DNA from: Fusobacterium sp. IOR10
GTDB lineage: Bacteria > Fusobacteriota > Fusobacteriia > Fusobacteriales > Fusobacteriaceae
Direction of reading: 5' to 3'
Length of the DNA: 46,497 nucleotides
Assembly (NCBI RefSeq): GCF_010367435.1
Contig: NZ_WJWY01000015.1
Location: 1 to 46,497 of the forward strand
The notes beneath the pieces are model-generated. The model was given only the letters and a program-made list of their open reading frames with translations, had not been told where the DNA came from and ran no database searches. Of the stretch, positions 26,016-33,671 are shown one piece after another (within the stretch, counting starts at the first letter, position 1; the number at the start of each line of letters is the position of its first letter). Made by a program: the position numbers and the translations under genes.

Positions 26016-26159
26016 ATGTTTTTCATATATTTAGTAATAGCATTGTTTATATTAATTTTAACAATTTTAAATATGTTTGAAGATGACAATATTTTTAGTC
26101 AAATGAATGCAGCGTTAATAATAATCCCTTTGATTTTAAGATTGTTGATGATAAAATAA
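26016..26159 (+). CDS. 47-aa two-helix membrane protein
   Basis: A short frame starting ATG 26016 behind AGGAGGGATGG and ending TAA 26157-26159. The product has a hydrophobic helix (about 2-19), a short acidic loop FEDDNIFSQ, and a second hydrophobic helix (about 32-45). Tight placement between dctM (13 bp) and the next gene (13 bp) with a strong ribosome binding site supports expression. It might be a reduced DctQ-like subunit or an accessory for the cap complex such as the small CapE/PgsE; sequence alone cannot decide. Confidence 0.6.
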   Translation: MFFIYLVIALFILILTILNMFEDDNIFSQMNAALIIIPLILRLLMIK

Positions 26160-26172
26160 TAAGGAGCGTAAG

Positions 26173-27300
26173 ATGATAGGAAATAAAAAAACTGCAATAG
26201 GTATATTAGTCTGCTCTTTAATGGTAGCATTTTTAGCAGGTAAAGAGTTTGTGAAAATGAGAGAGCCAGCTCCTATATATAAGGGAGAAGGGGTAACAGA
26301 TGTAAAAATGTTAAGTGAATACTTCCCTGGAATAAAGGGAACACATGCAGATACAGAAGTTTATATATTAAAGGGAAAAGAAAAAGGTGGAAGTACATTG
26401 GTATTAGGAGGAACACATCCTAATGAGCCATCTGCCTACTTAGCAGCAATAACAATAATAGAAAATGCCAAGGTAAACAAAGGAACTATATATGTTGTTC
26501 CTAGAACTAACAACAGTGCATTTTCTCACAATGATCCACAAGAAGCATCACCTCAAAGATTTCATATAAAAACTAAAAATGGAGAAAGATGGTTTAGATA
26601 TGGTTCCCGTGCAACTAATCCTTTAGATCAATGGCCTGATCCAGATGTATATATTCATGCAAGTTCTGGTCAACATCTATCAGGAAGTGAAACTAGAAAT
26701 ATAAATAGAGCTTATCCAGGAAGAAAAGATGGAACTTTTACAGAAAAAGCAGCCTATGGAATAGTGCAATTGGTGAAAAAAAATAATATAAATTTAGAAA
26801 TAGATTTACATGAAGCATCACCAGAATACCCAGTAATAAATGCTATGGTAGCACACGAAAGAGCTATGGAACTTGCATCTACAGCAGTAATGAATTTAGA
26901 ATTTGATAATATTAAAATTGGATTAGAACCTTCCCCTGTAAACTTAAGAGGATTAACTCATAGGGAAATAGGAGATTATACAGATGCCTATGCTGTGTTA
27001 ATGGAAACAGCCAATGCATCTCAAGGAAGACTTAGAGGTAAAACAGATGAAAAACTTGTTTTAACAGGAATAGATCCAACATATGTAAAGGCACAAAAAC
27101 TAGGAAGACTATATGTTCCCTATGATGAAAAAGGTCATCCTATTGAAGAAAGAGTGGGAAGACATACAACAGGAGTTATAGAACTTATAAATGCTATGGG
27201 AGATATAGAACCTAATAAGGCTATAGAAGTGGAAGGAATTCCAACAAAGGATGAATTAATGGAAAATGGTTTAGGTAACTATTTACATGATCCAGAATAA
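26173..27300 (+). CDS. Exported zinc carboxypeptidase/desuccinylase-like enzyme
   Basis: A 375-aa protein with an N-terminal signal anchor (about 7-23) and a domain of the M14/succinylglutamate desuccinylase-aspartoacylase type. Zinc ligands are visible as GGTHPNEPS (H and E, about residues 81-84) and the later His in LEIDLHEASPEYP (about 215). The glutamate VLMETANAS (about 275) could be the catalytic base. Phage poly-gamma-glutamate hydrolases share this fold. Its position directly before capB suggests that it trims or releases poly-gamma-glutamate or cleaves gamma-glutamyl products in the envelope. AAGGAGCG lies upstream. Confidence 0.7.
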   Translation: MIGNKKTAIGILVCSLMVAFLAGKEFVKMREPAPIYKGEGVTDVKMLSEYFPGIKGTHADTEVYILKGKEKGGSTLVLGGTHPNEPSAYLAAITIIENAKVNKGTIYVVPRTNNSAFSHNDPQEASPQRFHIKTKNGERWFRYGSRATNPLDQWPDPDVYIHASSGQHLSGSETRNINRAYPGRKDGTFTEKAAYGIVQLVKKNNINLEIDLHEASPEYPVINAMVAHERAMELASTAVMNLEFDNIKIGLEPSPVNLRGLTHREIGDYTDAYAVLMETANASQGRLRGKTDEKLVLTGIDPTYVKAQKLGRLYVPYDEKGHPIEERVGRHTTGVIELINAMGDIEPNKAIEVEGIPTKDELMENGLGNYLHDPE

Positions 27301-27319
27301 AAAATAAAAAGGGGAGACT

Positions 27320-28447
27320 ATGAATATTGTTGGCTTACTGTTTATAATAATTTATTTTGTTAAAATAATAGTTGAAAAGAAAAGATTAGAAAAAAGTAGA
27401 TCTAAAATAAAAATTATTATACATGTAAATGGAATAAGAGGAAAGTCAACAGTATCTCGCCTTATTGATGCAGGACTTAGAGATGGAAAAACTAAAGTTT
27501 TTACAAAGGTAACAGGTACTAATCCTAGATATATAAATGTGGAAGGAATAGAAAAGCCCATAAATAGAAGAGGAAAAGCAAATATAAGGGAACAAATAAA
27601 GATTATAAACAAAGGGGCAAAGTCTAGAGCAGAAATTTTAGTTTTAGAATGTATGGCAGTGAAGCCAGAATTTCAAAGAATATGTGAAGATAAGATACTA
27701 AGGGCAAATATTTCAGTAATAACAAATGTAAGGGAAGATCATTTAGATGAAATGGGTGATACTCTTGAAAAAATTGCAGAGTCCCTAAGTTCTACAATTT
27801 GTACCAATGGAGCTTTATTTACAGGGGATAAAAATTATTTTGAATTTTTTAAAGAAGTTGCAAAAAAAAAGAACACCAAAGCTTATTTGAGTTCTTGTGA
27901 AAATAAAGAGTATGAGGAAATTGATTTTCCAGAAAATGTAGCCCTTGCTTTGGAAGTATGTACCTATTGTGGTGTGGATAAAAAAGAAGCCCTTGAACGA
28001 ATGAAAAACTATAAAAGGGATGTTGGAATTCTAAAGGGAATTCAGTTTAAAAATAAATTAGAAAAGAACATATATTTTCTCAATGCTATGGCAGCAAATG
28101 ACCCAAACTCAACAGAAAATATTATAAAACTATATAAAGAGAAACCTGTATGGAAAAGAGAAAGATACCTAATGGTAAATAATAGAAAAGATAGGTTAAC
28201 AAGATTAAAGCAATTTGCAAAGTTTGTAAAGGAAAATCAAGGGGATTATGAAAAAATATTTATTTCTGGGGAGAGTAAAAATATTTTCTATAAAAACCTA
28301 AAACATTTAAAGGACAAAATAAGAATAATAGAAGATTTAAATGAATTTGATGAGCTAAGTTCAGATTCATTAATAATAGCAGTTGGAAATATTTGTGGAA
28401 AAGGAAAGGAAATATTAGAAAAGATAGAAAGAAGAGGGGAAAAATGA
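27320..28447 (+). CDS. capB: Poly-gamma-glutamate synthase CapB/PgsB
   Basis: ATP-dependent amide ligase of the Mur ligase type that polymerises glutamate through gamma bonds. The 375-aa protein has an N-terminal membrane helix (about 3-14), the P-loop VNGIRGKSTVSRLI (about 36-49), KVTGTNPRYI, a conserved ECMAVKPE segment and NVREDHLDEMGDT. The last is the Mur-ligase-like motif for metal/ATP. Partners are CapC and the following PgsW. It ends in an ATGA overlap with capC. Confidence 0.92.
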   Translation: MNIVGLLFIIIYFVKIIVEKKRLEKSRSKIKIIIHVNGIRGKSTVSRLIDAGLRDGKTKVFTKVTGTNPRYINVEGIEKPINRRGKANIREQIKIINKGAKSRAEILVLECMAVKPEFQRICEDKILRANISVITNVREDHLDEMGDTLEKIAESLSSTICTNGALFTGDKNYFEFFKEVAKKKNTKAYLSSCENKEYEEIDFPENVALALEVCTYCGVDKKEALERMKNYKRDVGILKGIQFKNKLEKNIYFLNAMAANDPNSTENIIKLYKEKPVWKRERYLMVNNRKDRLTRLKQFAKFVKENQGDYEKIFISGESKNIFYKNLKHLKDKIRIIEDLNEFDELSSDSLIIAVGNICGKGKEILEKIERRGEK

Positions 28448-28872
28448 ATGAGACTATAGTGATTTTAGGAATAATTTTAAGTATATTATTTTATGAAATA
28501 ACAGAAATGTCCCCAGGGGGACTTATTGTACCTGGATATTTCGCTCTTTTTTTAAATGATCCTAAAAGAATAGCTATAACCTTAGTAGTTGTAATAATAG
28601 GGCTATTTATAGTTAGATTTTTAGAAAATTATATTATTTTATTTGGAAGAAGAAAGTTTGCTATTTATATAATTGTAACTTTTTTAATAAAAATATTTTT
28701 CCAAAGTTTGGATTTGGAAATTTTAATAGGTGGAGAAGTTATAGGTATATTAATACCTGCTATTTTAGCCCAAGATATAGAAAGAAATGGAATGAAAAAA
28801 ACCATACCTGCTTTAATAATACTTAGTATTACAATTAAAAGTATATACATGCTTTCTGAGGTTATACTATGA
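28444..28872 (+). CDS. capC: Poly-gamma-glutamate membrane protein CapC/PgsC
   Basis: A 142-aa membrane protein with four to five helices, the second essential part of the poly-gamma-glutamate synthase/exporter. The family mark SPGGLIVPGYFAL is near residues 23-35. GEVIGILIPAILAQDIERNG lies in the C-terminal part. The ATG at 28444 overlaps the capB stop and has a GAGGGG ribosome binding site; longer frames from 28393 lie inside capB. It overlaps the next gene by 4 nt. Confidence 0.9.
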   Translation: MNETIVILGIILSILFYEITEMSPGGLIVPGYFALFLNDPKRIAITLVVVIIGLFIVRFLENYIILFGRRKFAIYIIVTFLIKIFFQSLDLEILIGGEVIGILIPAILAQDIERNGMKKTIPALIILSITIKSIYMLSEVIL

Positions 28873-29822
28873 AGAGTAAAATATTATACATACAGTGTAT
28901 TTTAATATTATTAGTATATATAATTGGAAATAATATGCCAAATAAAAAAGTTAAATATTATGGGGATATGGTACAGGCTAAAAATAATGTGAAAATACTC
29001 TTTAAAGAAATAAAAAATAGAAAGGAAGAGTTAGGTATAGTCTTTGATAAAAAATTAGATATAAATAATACTGGGCTTATAGGGGAAGAATATACTGGAA
29101 TGACAACTACAATGGGAGATTTGGATAGTAAAAGATTATCTACCAATTCTAATTTTGCAGCTTATTTCATAAAATTGTTTAAAGATAACAATTTAAAAGA
29201 AGGAGATCTAGTATTTGTTAATATGTCTAGTTCATTTCCAGGAATAAATTTATCATTAATATCAGCTTTAGACACATTGAATCTCAAGGGAATACTTATT
29301 AATTCCATAGGCTCATCAATGTACGGGGCTAATAATGAAGAGTTTACATTTTTAGAAATGAATAAATATCTCTATAATAAGGGATTAATAAAAAATGAAG
29401 TTTCAGCTTATTCCTGGGGTGGAGATTGGGATATTGGAGGAAATTTTTTACCAGAGGTTAAATTAAAAATAGAAGAAAGAATTAAAGATTATAAAATAAA
29501 AATGTTTTACAATAAAAATTTACAAGGAAATTTAAATGAAAGATGTAATTACTATAATTCCTTTGGTGAACCTAAATTATTTATAAATATAGGTGGAAAT
29601 TTATTATTTGAAAAATTAATGAAAAGGTATGAAAATAAAGGAATAAAAACAATTTCAGTATTGAACTTAAAGTTTTATGCAAGTAAATTAGGTTTGTCAA
29701 TAAAAGAAAAAAATAATATTGAAAATATACCAATTTATTATAAATCTAGGAAAAATATTTTTCAAATAATTATAATTATAATTTTTATAATAGGGTTAAT
29801 TATTTTTAGAAAATTAAGATGA
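28869..29822 (+). CDS. pgsW: Poly-gamma-glutamate system protein PgsW
   Basis: A 317-aa protein with a membrane helix at each end (about 5-20 and 296-314) and a large extracytoplasmic domain. I recognise it as the poly-gamma-glutamate system protein found next to capB-capC in some Gram-negative bacteria. Notable segments are LVFVNMSSSFPGINLSLISAL, NSIGSSMYGANNEEFTFLEM and YSWGGDWDIGGN. Its role is unknown; it stands where capA would be expected, and no CapA (metallophosphatase-like) gene is in the window, so it may replace it. Starts in a 4-nt overlap with capC. Confidence 0.75.
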   Translation: MKSKILYIQCILILLVYIIGNNMPNKKVKYYGDMVQAKNNVKILFKEIKNRKEELGIVFDKKLDINNTGLIGEEYTGMTTTMGDLDSKRLSTNSNFAAYFIKLFKDNNLKEGDLVFVNMSSSFPGINLSLISALDTLNLKGILINSIGSSMYGANNEEFTFLEMNKYLYNKGLIKNEVSAYSWGGDWDIGGNFLPEVKLKIEERIKDYKIKMFYNKNLQGNLNERCNYYNSFGEPKLFINIGGNLLFEKLMKRYENKGIKTISVLNLKFYASKLGLSIKEKNNIENIPIYYKSRKNIFQIIIIIIFIIGLIIFRKLR

Positions 29823-30154
29823 ATATTTGTGAGAATACCACCAAATTTGACATTTAAAAGATTATATGATGAACTATATATAGATTAAATACATTTGTGT
29901 CTTTTTTAGAGACAAAATTAATAGTGAAGTAAACGCTGGTAGTAGGAAATAATTTATTATATTAATAAATTACAGGTAATTATAATTCTGAAATTAACGT
30001 GGAAAAACTAAATTGAATAGAACTGGGGCTTATCTAGGGTCATTTTTTAATGGCAATGGATTAAACTAATAATTTAAAAGTAAAAGCACTCTAACTCTAT
30101 GTGTTGGAAACAATTACATAAAGTCAGTGTGCTTTTTTTTGTTTTTTAAAAATT
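29823..30154 (+). other. Noncoding leader region before proV
   Basis: About 330 bp without a credible gene. It holds a small hairpin near 29897-29914 (TGTCT...AGACA), TTGACA at 29847 without a good -10 box at the right distance, and a terminator at the 3' end. A regulated leader for the osmolyte transporter is possible. The conserved core of the c-di-AMP (ydaO) riboswitch, which often controls such transporters, is not visible. Confidence 0.4.
30082..30140 (+). terminator. Terminator hairpin just upstream of proV
   Basis: AGCAC (30085-30089) pairs with GTGCT (30129-30133), flanked by A and T runs. The loop contains ATGTG and TTACAT that may pair further. The T run ends 15 bp before the proV reading frame, so this is likely an attenuator, or the end of the pgsW transcript. 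Confidence 0.65.
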
Positions 30155-31372
30155 ATGGAGGTAGAATGGAAGGTGAAATTAGTGGAGAAAAAAGTTGAGG
30201 TAAAGAATTTATATAAGGTTTTTGGTAAGAAAAGCAAAAAAGCCTTTGAGTTATTAAAAAAGGGTGAATCAAAGGATACAATATTAAATAAAACCAAACA
30301 AGTAGTTGCATTAAATAATGTATCTTTATCAGTAAATGACGGGGAAATATTTGTTGTAATGGGTCTATCAGGAAGTGGAAAATCCACTCTTATAAGATGT
30401 ATTAATAGACTTATAGAACCAACAAAGGGAGAAATTTTTATTGAAGGTAAAGATATTACAACTTTAAGTTATAAAGATTTAATTAAAGTAAGAAGAGAAA
30501 AAATGGGAATGGTTTTCCAAAATTTTGGACTGTTTCCCCATATAAATATTATTGAAAATGTTGCCTATGGTTTAAAAATCCAAGGTGTTGAAAAAAAAGA
30601 ACGTCTATTAAGAGCAGAAGAAGCAATTGAAAGCGTTGGATTAAAAGGCTGGGGAAATAGATATACTAGTCAATTAAGTGGTGGAATGCAACAAAGAGTT
30701 GGGTTAGCTAGAGCACTGGCAAATGATCCTGATATTTTATTAATGGATGAGGCCTTTAGTGCATTAGACCCATTGATTAGATCAAATATGCAAGATGAGT
30801 TGTTAGAAATTCAAAGTAAAGTTAATAAAACTATTATTTTCATAACCCATGATTTAAACGAGGCATTGAAAATTGGAGACAGAATAGCTCTAATGAAAGA
30901 TGGAGAAGTAGTTCAAATTGGAACTCCAGAAGATATATTACTTACACCTGCAAATGAATATGTAAGAAAATTTATTAATGATGTTGATAGAACTAAGATT
31001 CTAACAGCTTCTAGGATAATGAAAAATCCAGTGGTTGTTGCTAGGGATAAAGACAGTGTCGAATTAGTTGCTAAGAAAATGAAAAAGCATAAATTTGATA
31101 GTATCTTTGTAGTTGATGAAAATAAAAAATTACTAGGACTGTTAAGAAAAAATAAAATAAAAGACAATGTTAATGAAGAAAATATTATGAATCTATTGGA
31201 TTCTAATTTTACTAAAATAGATGAAAATGTAAGTATTGATGAATTATTTGTATATTTAGCTAATTCTAATGAACCTATTGCAGTAACTTCAGAATCAGAT
31301 AAATTAATAGGTGTAATAATTAGAAGTGATATTATTCAATTTCTTGCTGAAAGGAGGGATATAGATGAATAG
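30155..31372 (+). CDS. proV: Glycine betaine/proline-type ABC transporter ATP-binding protein
   Basis: ATPase of an osmoprotectant uptake system. The 405-aa frame has Walker A GLSGSGKST (about 70-78), the Q-loop FQNFGLFPH, signature LSGGMQQRVGLARALA, Walker B ILLMDEAFSALDP, and two C-terminal CBS domains (about 290-400) that usually sense ionic strength or nucleotides such as c-di-AMP. The exact start is unsure: the ATG at 30155 has its GGAGGT inside the gene, whereas GTG at 30173 or 30182 would have upstream ribosome binding sites. It overlaps the permease gene by 8 nt. Confidence 0.93.
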   Translation: MEVEWKVKLVEKKVEVKNLYKVFGKKSKKAFELLKKGESKDTILNKTKQVVALNNVSLSVNDGEIFVVMGLSGSGKSTLIRCINRLIEPTKGEIFIEGKDITTLSYKDLIKVRREKMGMVFQNFGLFPHINIIENVAYGLKIQGVEKKERLLRAEEAIESVGLKGWGNRYTSQLSGGMQQRVGLARALANDPDILLMDEAFSALDPLIRSNMQDELLEIQSKVNKTIIFITHDLNEALKIGDRIALMKDGEVVQIGTPEDILLTPANEYVRKFINDVDRTKILTASRIMKNPVVVARDKDSVELVAKKMKKHKFDSIFVVDENKKLLGLLRKNKIKDNVNEENIMNLLDSNFTKIDENVSIDELFVYLANSNEPIAVTSESDKLIGVIIRSDIIQFLAERRDIDE

Positions 31373-32195
31373 ACTATCAATACCATTAGCAGAAGTGGTT
31401 AATAAATTTTTTGATAAAAATATAGAGCATATTGCTCCTATTACAAGGGGTATATCTAAGGGGTTAGAACATTTTATTAATTTAATGGAAAGCGTTTTAT
31501 TGTTTGTAAATCCATTTGTTTTAATTTTTTCCTTTGCCCTAATAATATGGTTAATAGTAAGAAATAAAAAATTAAGTATCTTTGTAATAGTTTCTTTATT
31601 ATTTATTTTTTCTTTGGATCTATGGGATGAAACAATGAGTACTTTAGCCCTTGTTCTTACAGGAACTTTTGTTTCCCTTGCAATAGGTATGCCACTAGGA
31701 ATAGCTTCAGCTTTAAATGATAAAATAGAAAAAATATTAAGACCTGTAATGGATTTAATGCAAACTTTACCAAGTTTTGTATATTTGATTCCAGCAGTAA
31801 TGTTTTTTGGACTAGGAAAAGTAGCAGCCCTTGTGGCAATATTAATTTTCTCAATGCCACCAGCTGTGAGACTAACAAGTTTAGGTATTAGACAAGTGCC
31901 AGCAGATAAAATAGAAGCAGCTCAAGCATTTGGAGCAACTAAATGGCAAATACTTATAGGTGTTCAACTACCTCTAGCAACTAAGACTATTATGGCAGGG
32001 ATAAATCAATGTATAATGATGGCTTTATCAATGTCTGTAATTGCTGCTATGATTGGTTCTGGAGGACTTGGAAGAGGAGTTTTAAAGGCAATGCAAACAG
32101 TTGATATAGGTATGGGTATAGAAGCTGGTTTGGGAATAGTTGTACTAGCTATATTACTTGACAGAGTTACTGAACAACTATCAAAAAGAAAATAA
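31365..32195 (+). CDS. proW: Glycine betaine/proline-type ABC transporter permease
   Basis: Permease of 276 aa. After an N-terminal amphipathic stretch and one helix come the binding-protein-dependent transport helices with the EAA loop EAAQAFGATKWQILIGVQLPLA (about 185-206). The conserved LMQTLPSFVYLIPAVMFFG and MIGSGGLGRGVL segments are typical of ProW/OpuAB. AGGAGGG lies inside the end of proV. A separate substrate-binding protein (ProX/OpuAC) gene does not follow, and no binding domain is fused at the C-terminus. Confidence 0.92.
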   Translation: MNRLSIPLAEVVNKFFDKNIEHIAPITRGISKGLEHFINLMESVLLFVNPFVLIFSFALIIWLIVRNKKLSIFVIVSLLFIFSLDLWDETMSTLALVLTGTFVSLAIGMPLGIASALNDKIEKILRPVMDLMQTLPSFVYLIPAVMFFGLGKVAALVAILIFSMPPAVRLTSLGIRQVPADKIEAAQAFGATKWQILIGVQLPLATKTIMAGINQCIMMALSMSVIAAMIGSGGLGRGVLKAMQTVDIGMGIEAGLGIVVLAILLDRVTEQLSKRK

Positions 32196-32225
32196 ATTAA
32201 TAAAATACTATAAATAATTTTAAAT

Positions 32226-32280
32226 AAAGCTGTGAATTTTTAAGAAGATACTTCTTATAAACTCACAGCTTTTTATATTT
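32226..32280 (+). terminator. Terminator after proW
   Basis: AAAGCTGTGA (32226-32235) and TCACAGCTTT (32263-32272) form a perfect 10-bp stem, with an inner stem TAAGAAG/CTTCTTA and a T-rich tail. It closes the transporter operon. Confidence 0.88.
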
Positions 32281-32330
32281 TTTTGAAAATTTCGCAAAAA
32301 ATCAAAAAAAAATCAAAAAAATCAAAAAAA

Positions 32331-32367
32331 ATAGGGAACATAGGAAACATAGGGAACATAGGGAAAC
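32331..32367 (+). repeat. Four tandem 9-bp repeats ATAGGGAAC
   Basis: Units are ATAGGGAAC, ATAGGAAAC, ATAGGGAAC and ATAGGGAAAC, directly adjacent. They follow a stretch of A-runs ending in TC (32296-32330). Short tandem repeats next to an initiator-like gene suggest iterons or regulatory repeats of a replicon. Confidence 0.8.
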
Positions 32368-32440
32368 TACGTTCTGGAAAAAATTTTTAAAACATAATAA
32401 AATATTAGCAAGGTGCATAAATAAATTATGTAAAAAAAAT

Positions 32441-32476
32441 ACGTCATATACGTCATATACGTCATATGCGTCATAT
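32441..32476 (+). repeat. Four tandem 9-bp repeats ACGTCATAT
   Basis: ACGTCATAT three times and GCGTCATAT once, without gaps. They lie about 80 bp before the initiator-like pseudogene and just before its predicted promoter, so they may have bound the initiator for replication or autoregulation. Confidence 0.85.
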
Positions 32477-32482
32477 AGGTTT

Positions 32483-32510
32483 TTGACTTTTTTGGAAAAA
32501 TATTTAAAAT
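32483..32510 (+). promoter_or_regulatory. Predicted promoter of the initiator-like pseudogene
   Basis: TTGACT (32483-32488) and TAAAAT (32505-32510) with 16 bp between them, directly after the second tandem repeat block. Confidence 0.45.
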
Positions 32511-32555
32511 ATAAGTTAGAAGAGAAAAAAAATATGTATAAAAAGGGAGGACAAT

Positions 32556-33584
32556 ATGAATCATAGCTTTAATGTGGAACTGGCAAAAAAATATGGAATA
32601 GAGGAGGCAATTCTTATGGAAAATATTGCCTTCTGGATTAAAAAAAATATGACTAATAATAAAAACTATATAAATGGAGAATACTGGGTATACAATAGTT
32701 CAAAATCCTTTAATGAATTGTTCCCATATATGAATTGTAAAAAAATTCAAAGGGCCCTATTAAAATTGGAAAAATTAAATGTTATTAAATCAGATAACTT
32801 TAATAAACTTCCCTATGATAAGACCAAATGGTATGCAATTGTTGATCCTCAAGTGAAGAGAATCTATGAATTAAATGTAAGTGATGATTTTTTCTAAAAA
32901 GACAATATGTCCAATGGAACAGACCATTTTGTCCAATGGAATGACCCAAATTGTCCAATGGATAGGTCAGATTTGTCCAATGGAAGGGACGATTTTGTCC
33001 AACCAATACCTGTTATAAACACTATTATAAAAACAGATATAAAAACCACCACTACTAATTCACATAAAAGTAAATTAGATAGACCTAAAGATATACAAAA
33101 ACCTAGTGGTGGTTCTCTTAGAGCAATAAAACAAAAACTCCTAGATGCTCATCTAGAAATTTTAACGTGCAAAAATATTATGAAAATCATAAATGACAAG
33201 AACATAACCCTTGAAAGATTAACTAAAGTACTTGACTTTAGTGCTAAAAATAATAAATCCCCTTGATTCATAGTAGCTGCTCTAAAAAATGATTATACCC
33301 TAGATCCTTCCCCTAGGGAAAGTATGTCCATTGAAAGGTCAAAGAAAATTAATGAGGAGATTAGAAGAGACAGGGAAATTAGAGAAAAACAAATACGTGA
33401 AAAAGATGAGTATCTAAGGGAAAAAGAACATTTAGATAATTATTTTAATGGACTTTCCAAAGAAAAACAAGGAAAGATAATGGAAGAAGCCAATAGTATA
33501 GCTAAAAAGAAATATGGTTTTATATGGGAGATCATGGGAAGAACTAAGGTGAAGTATGACATTTTAAAGGGGTTAAAGGGTTGA
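32556..33584 (+). pseudogene. Replication initiator / phage replisome-organiser-like gene broken by two in-frame stops
   Basis: One continuous reading frame of about 343 codons is interrupted only by TAA at 32895-32897 and TGA at 33264-33266; no shift of frame is needed. The first 113 aa form a winged-helix DNA-binding domain as in phage replisome organisers and plasmid initiators (VELAKKYGIEEAILMENIAF; KIQRALLKLEKLNVI). The middle part runs through iteron DNA and QPIPVINTIIKTDI. The C-terminal part has a charged helical domain (YFNGLSKEKQGKIMEEA). GGGAGGA precedes the ATG. It is a relic of a mobile replicon, probably inactive, unless the 113-aa domain alone acts as a DNA-binding protein or the stops are suppressed. 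Confidence 0.75.
32908..33006 (+). repeat. Five iterons TGTCCAATGGA with a 22-bp period
   Basis: TGTCCAATGGA occurs at 32908, 32930, 32952 and 32974, and a divergent TGTCCAACCAA at 32996: exactly 22 bp, two helical turns, each time. Because 22 is not a multiple of three, the same DNA is read in all three frames (SNG, VQW, CPMD), so the conservation is at the DNA level. An origin embedded in its initiator gene is the arrangement known from lambda O and many phage replication genes. Confidence 0.85.
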
Positions 33585-33609
33585 AAAAATAAAAAAAATG
33601 GGGTATACT
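33581..33609 (+). promoter_or_regulatory. Promoter of the cas operon
   Basis: TTGAAA (33581-33586) and TATACT (33604-33609) with exactly 17 bp between them. The -35 box overlaps the last codon and stop of the upstream pseudogene. cas6 starts about 60 bp downstream. Confidence 0.7.
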
Positions 33610-33671
33610 TATACTGGCAGATAATTACATAATAAAAGTATTACTTATAAATAGTTAAGGAGGGAAATCAA

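Noticed and set aside
29823-30140. c-di-AMP (ydaO) riboswitch before proV
   Set aside because: Expected from the gene function, but the conserved G-rich core sequences are not found in the leader.
32367-32564. Minus-strand 65-aa frame with a THMTYMTYMTY repeat
   Set aside because: It arises from the ACGTCATAT tandem repeats and A/T tracts; there is no ribosome binding site and no family resemblance.
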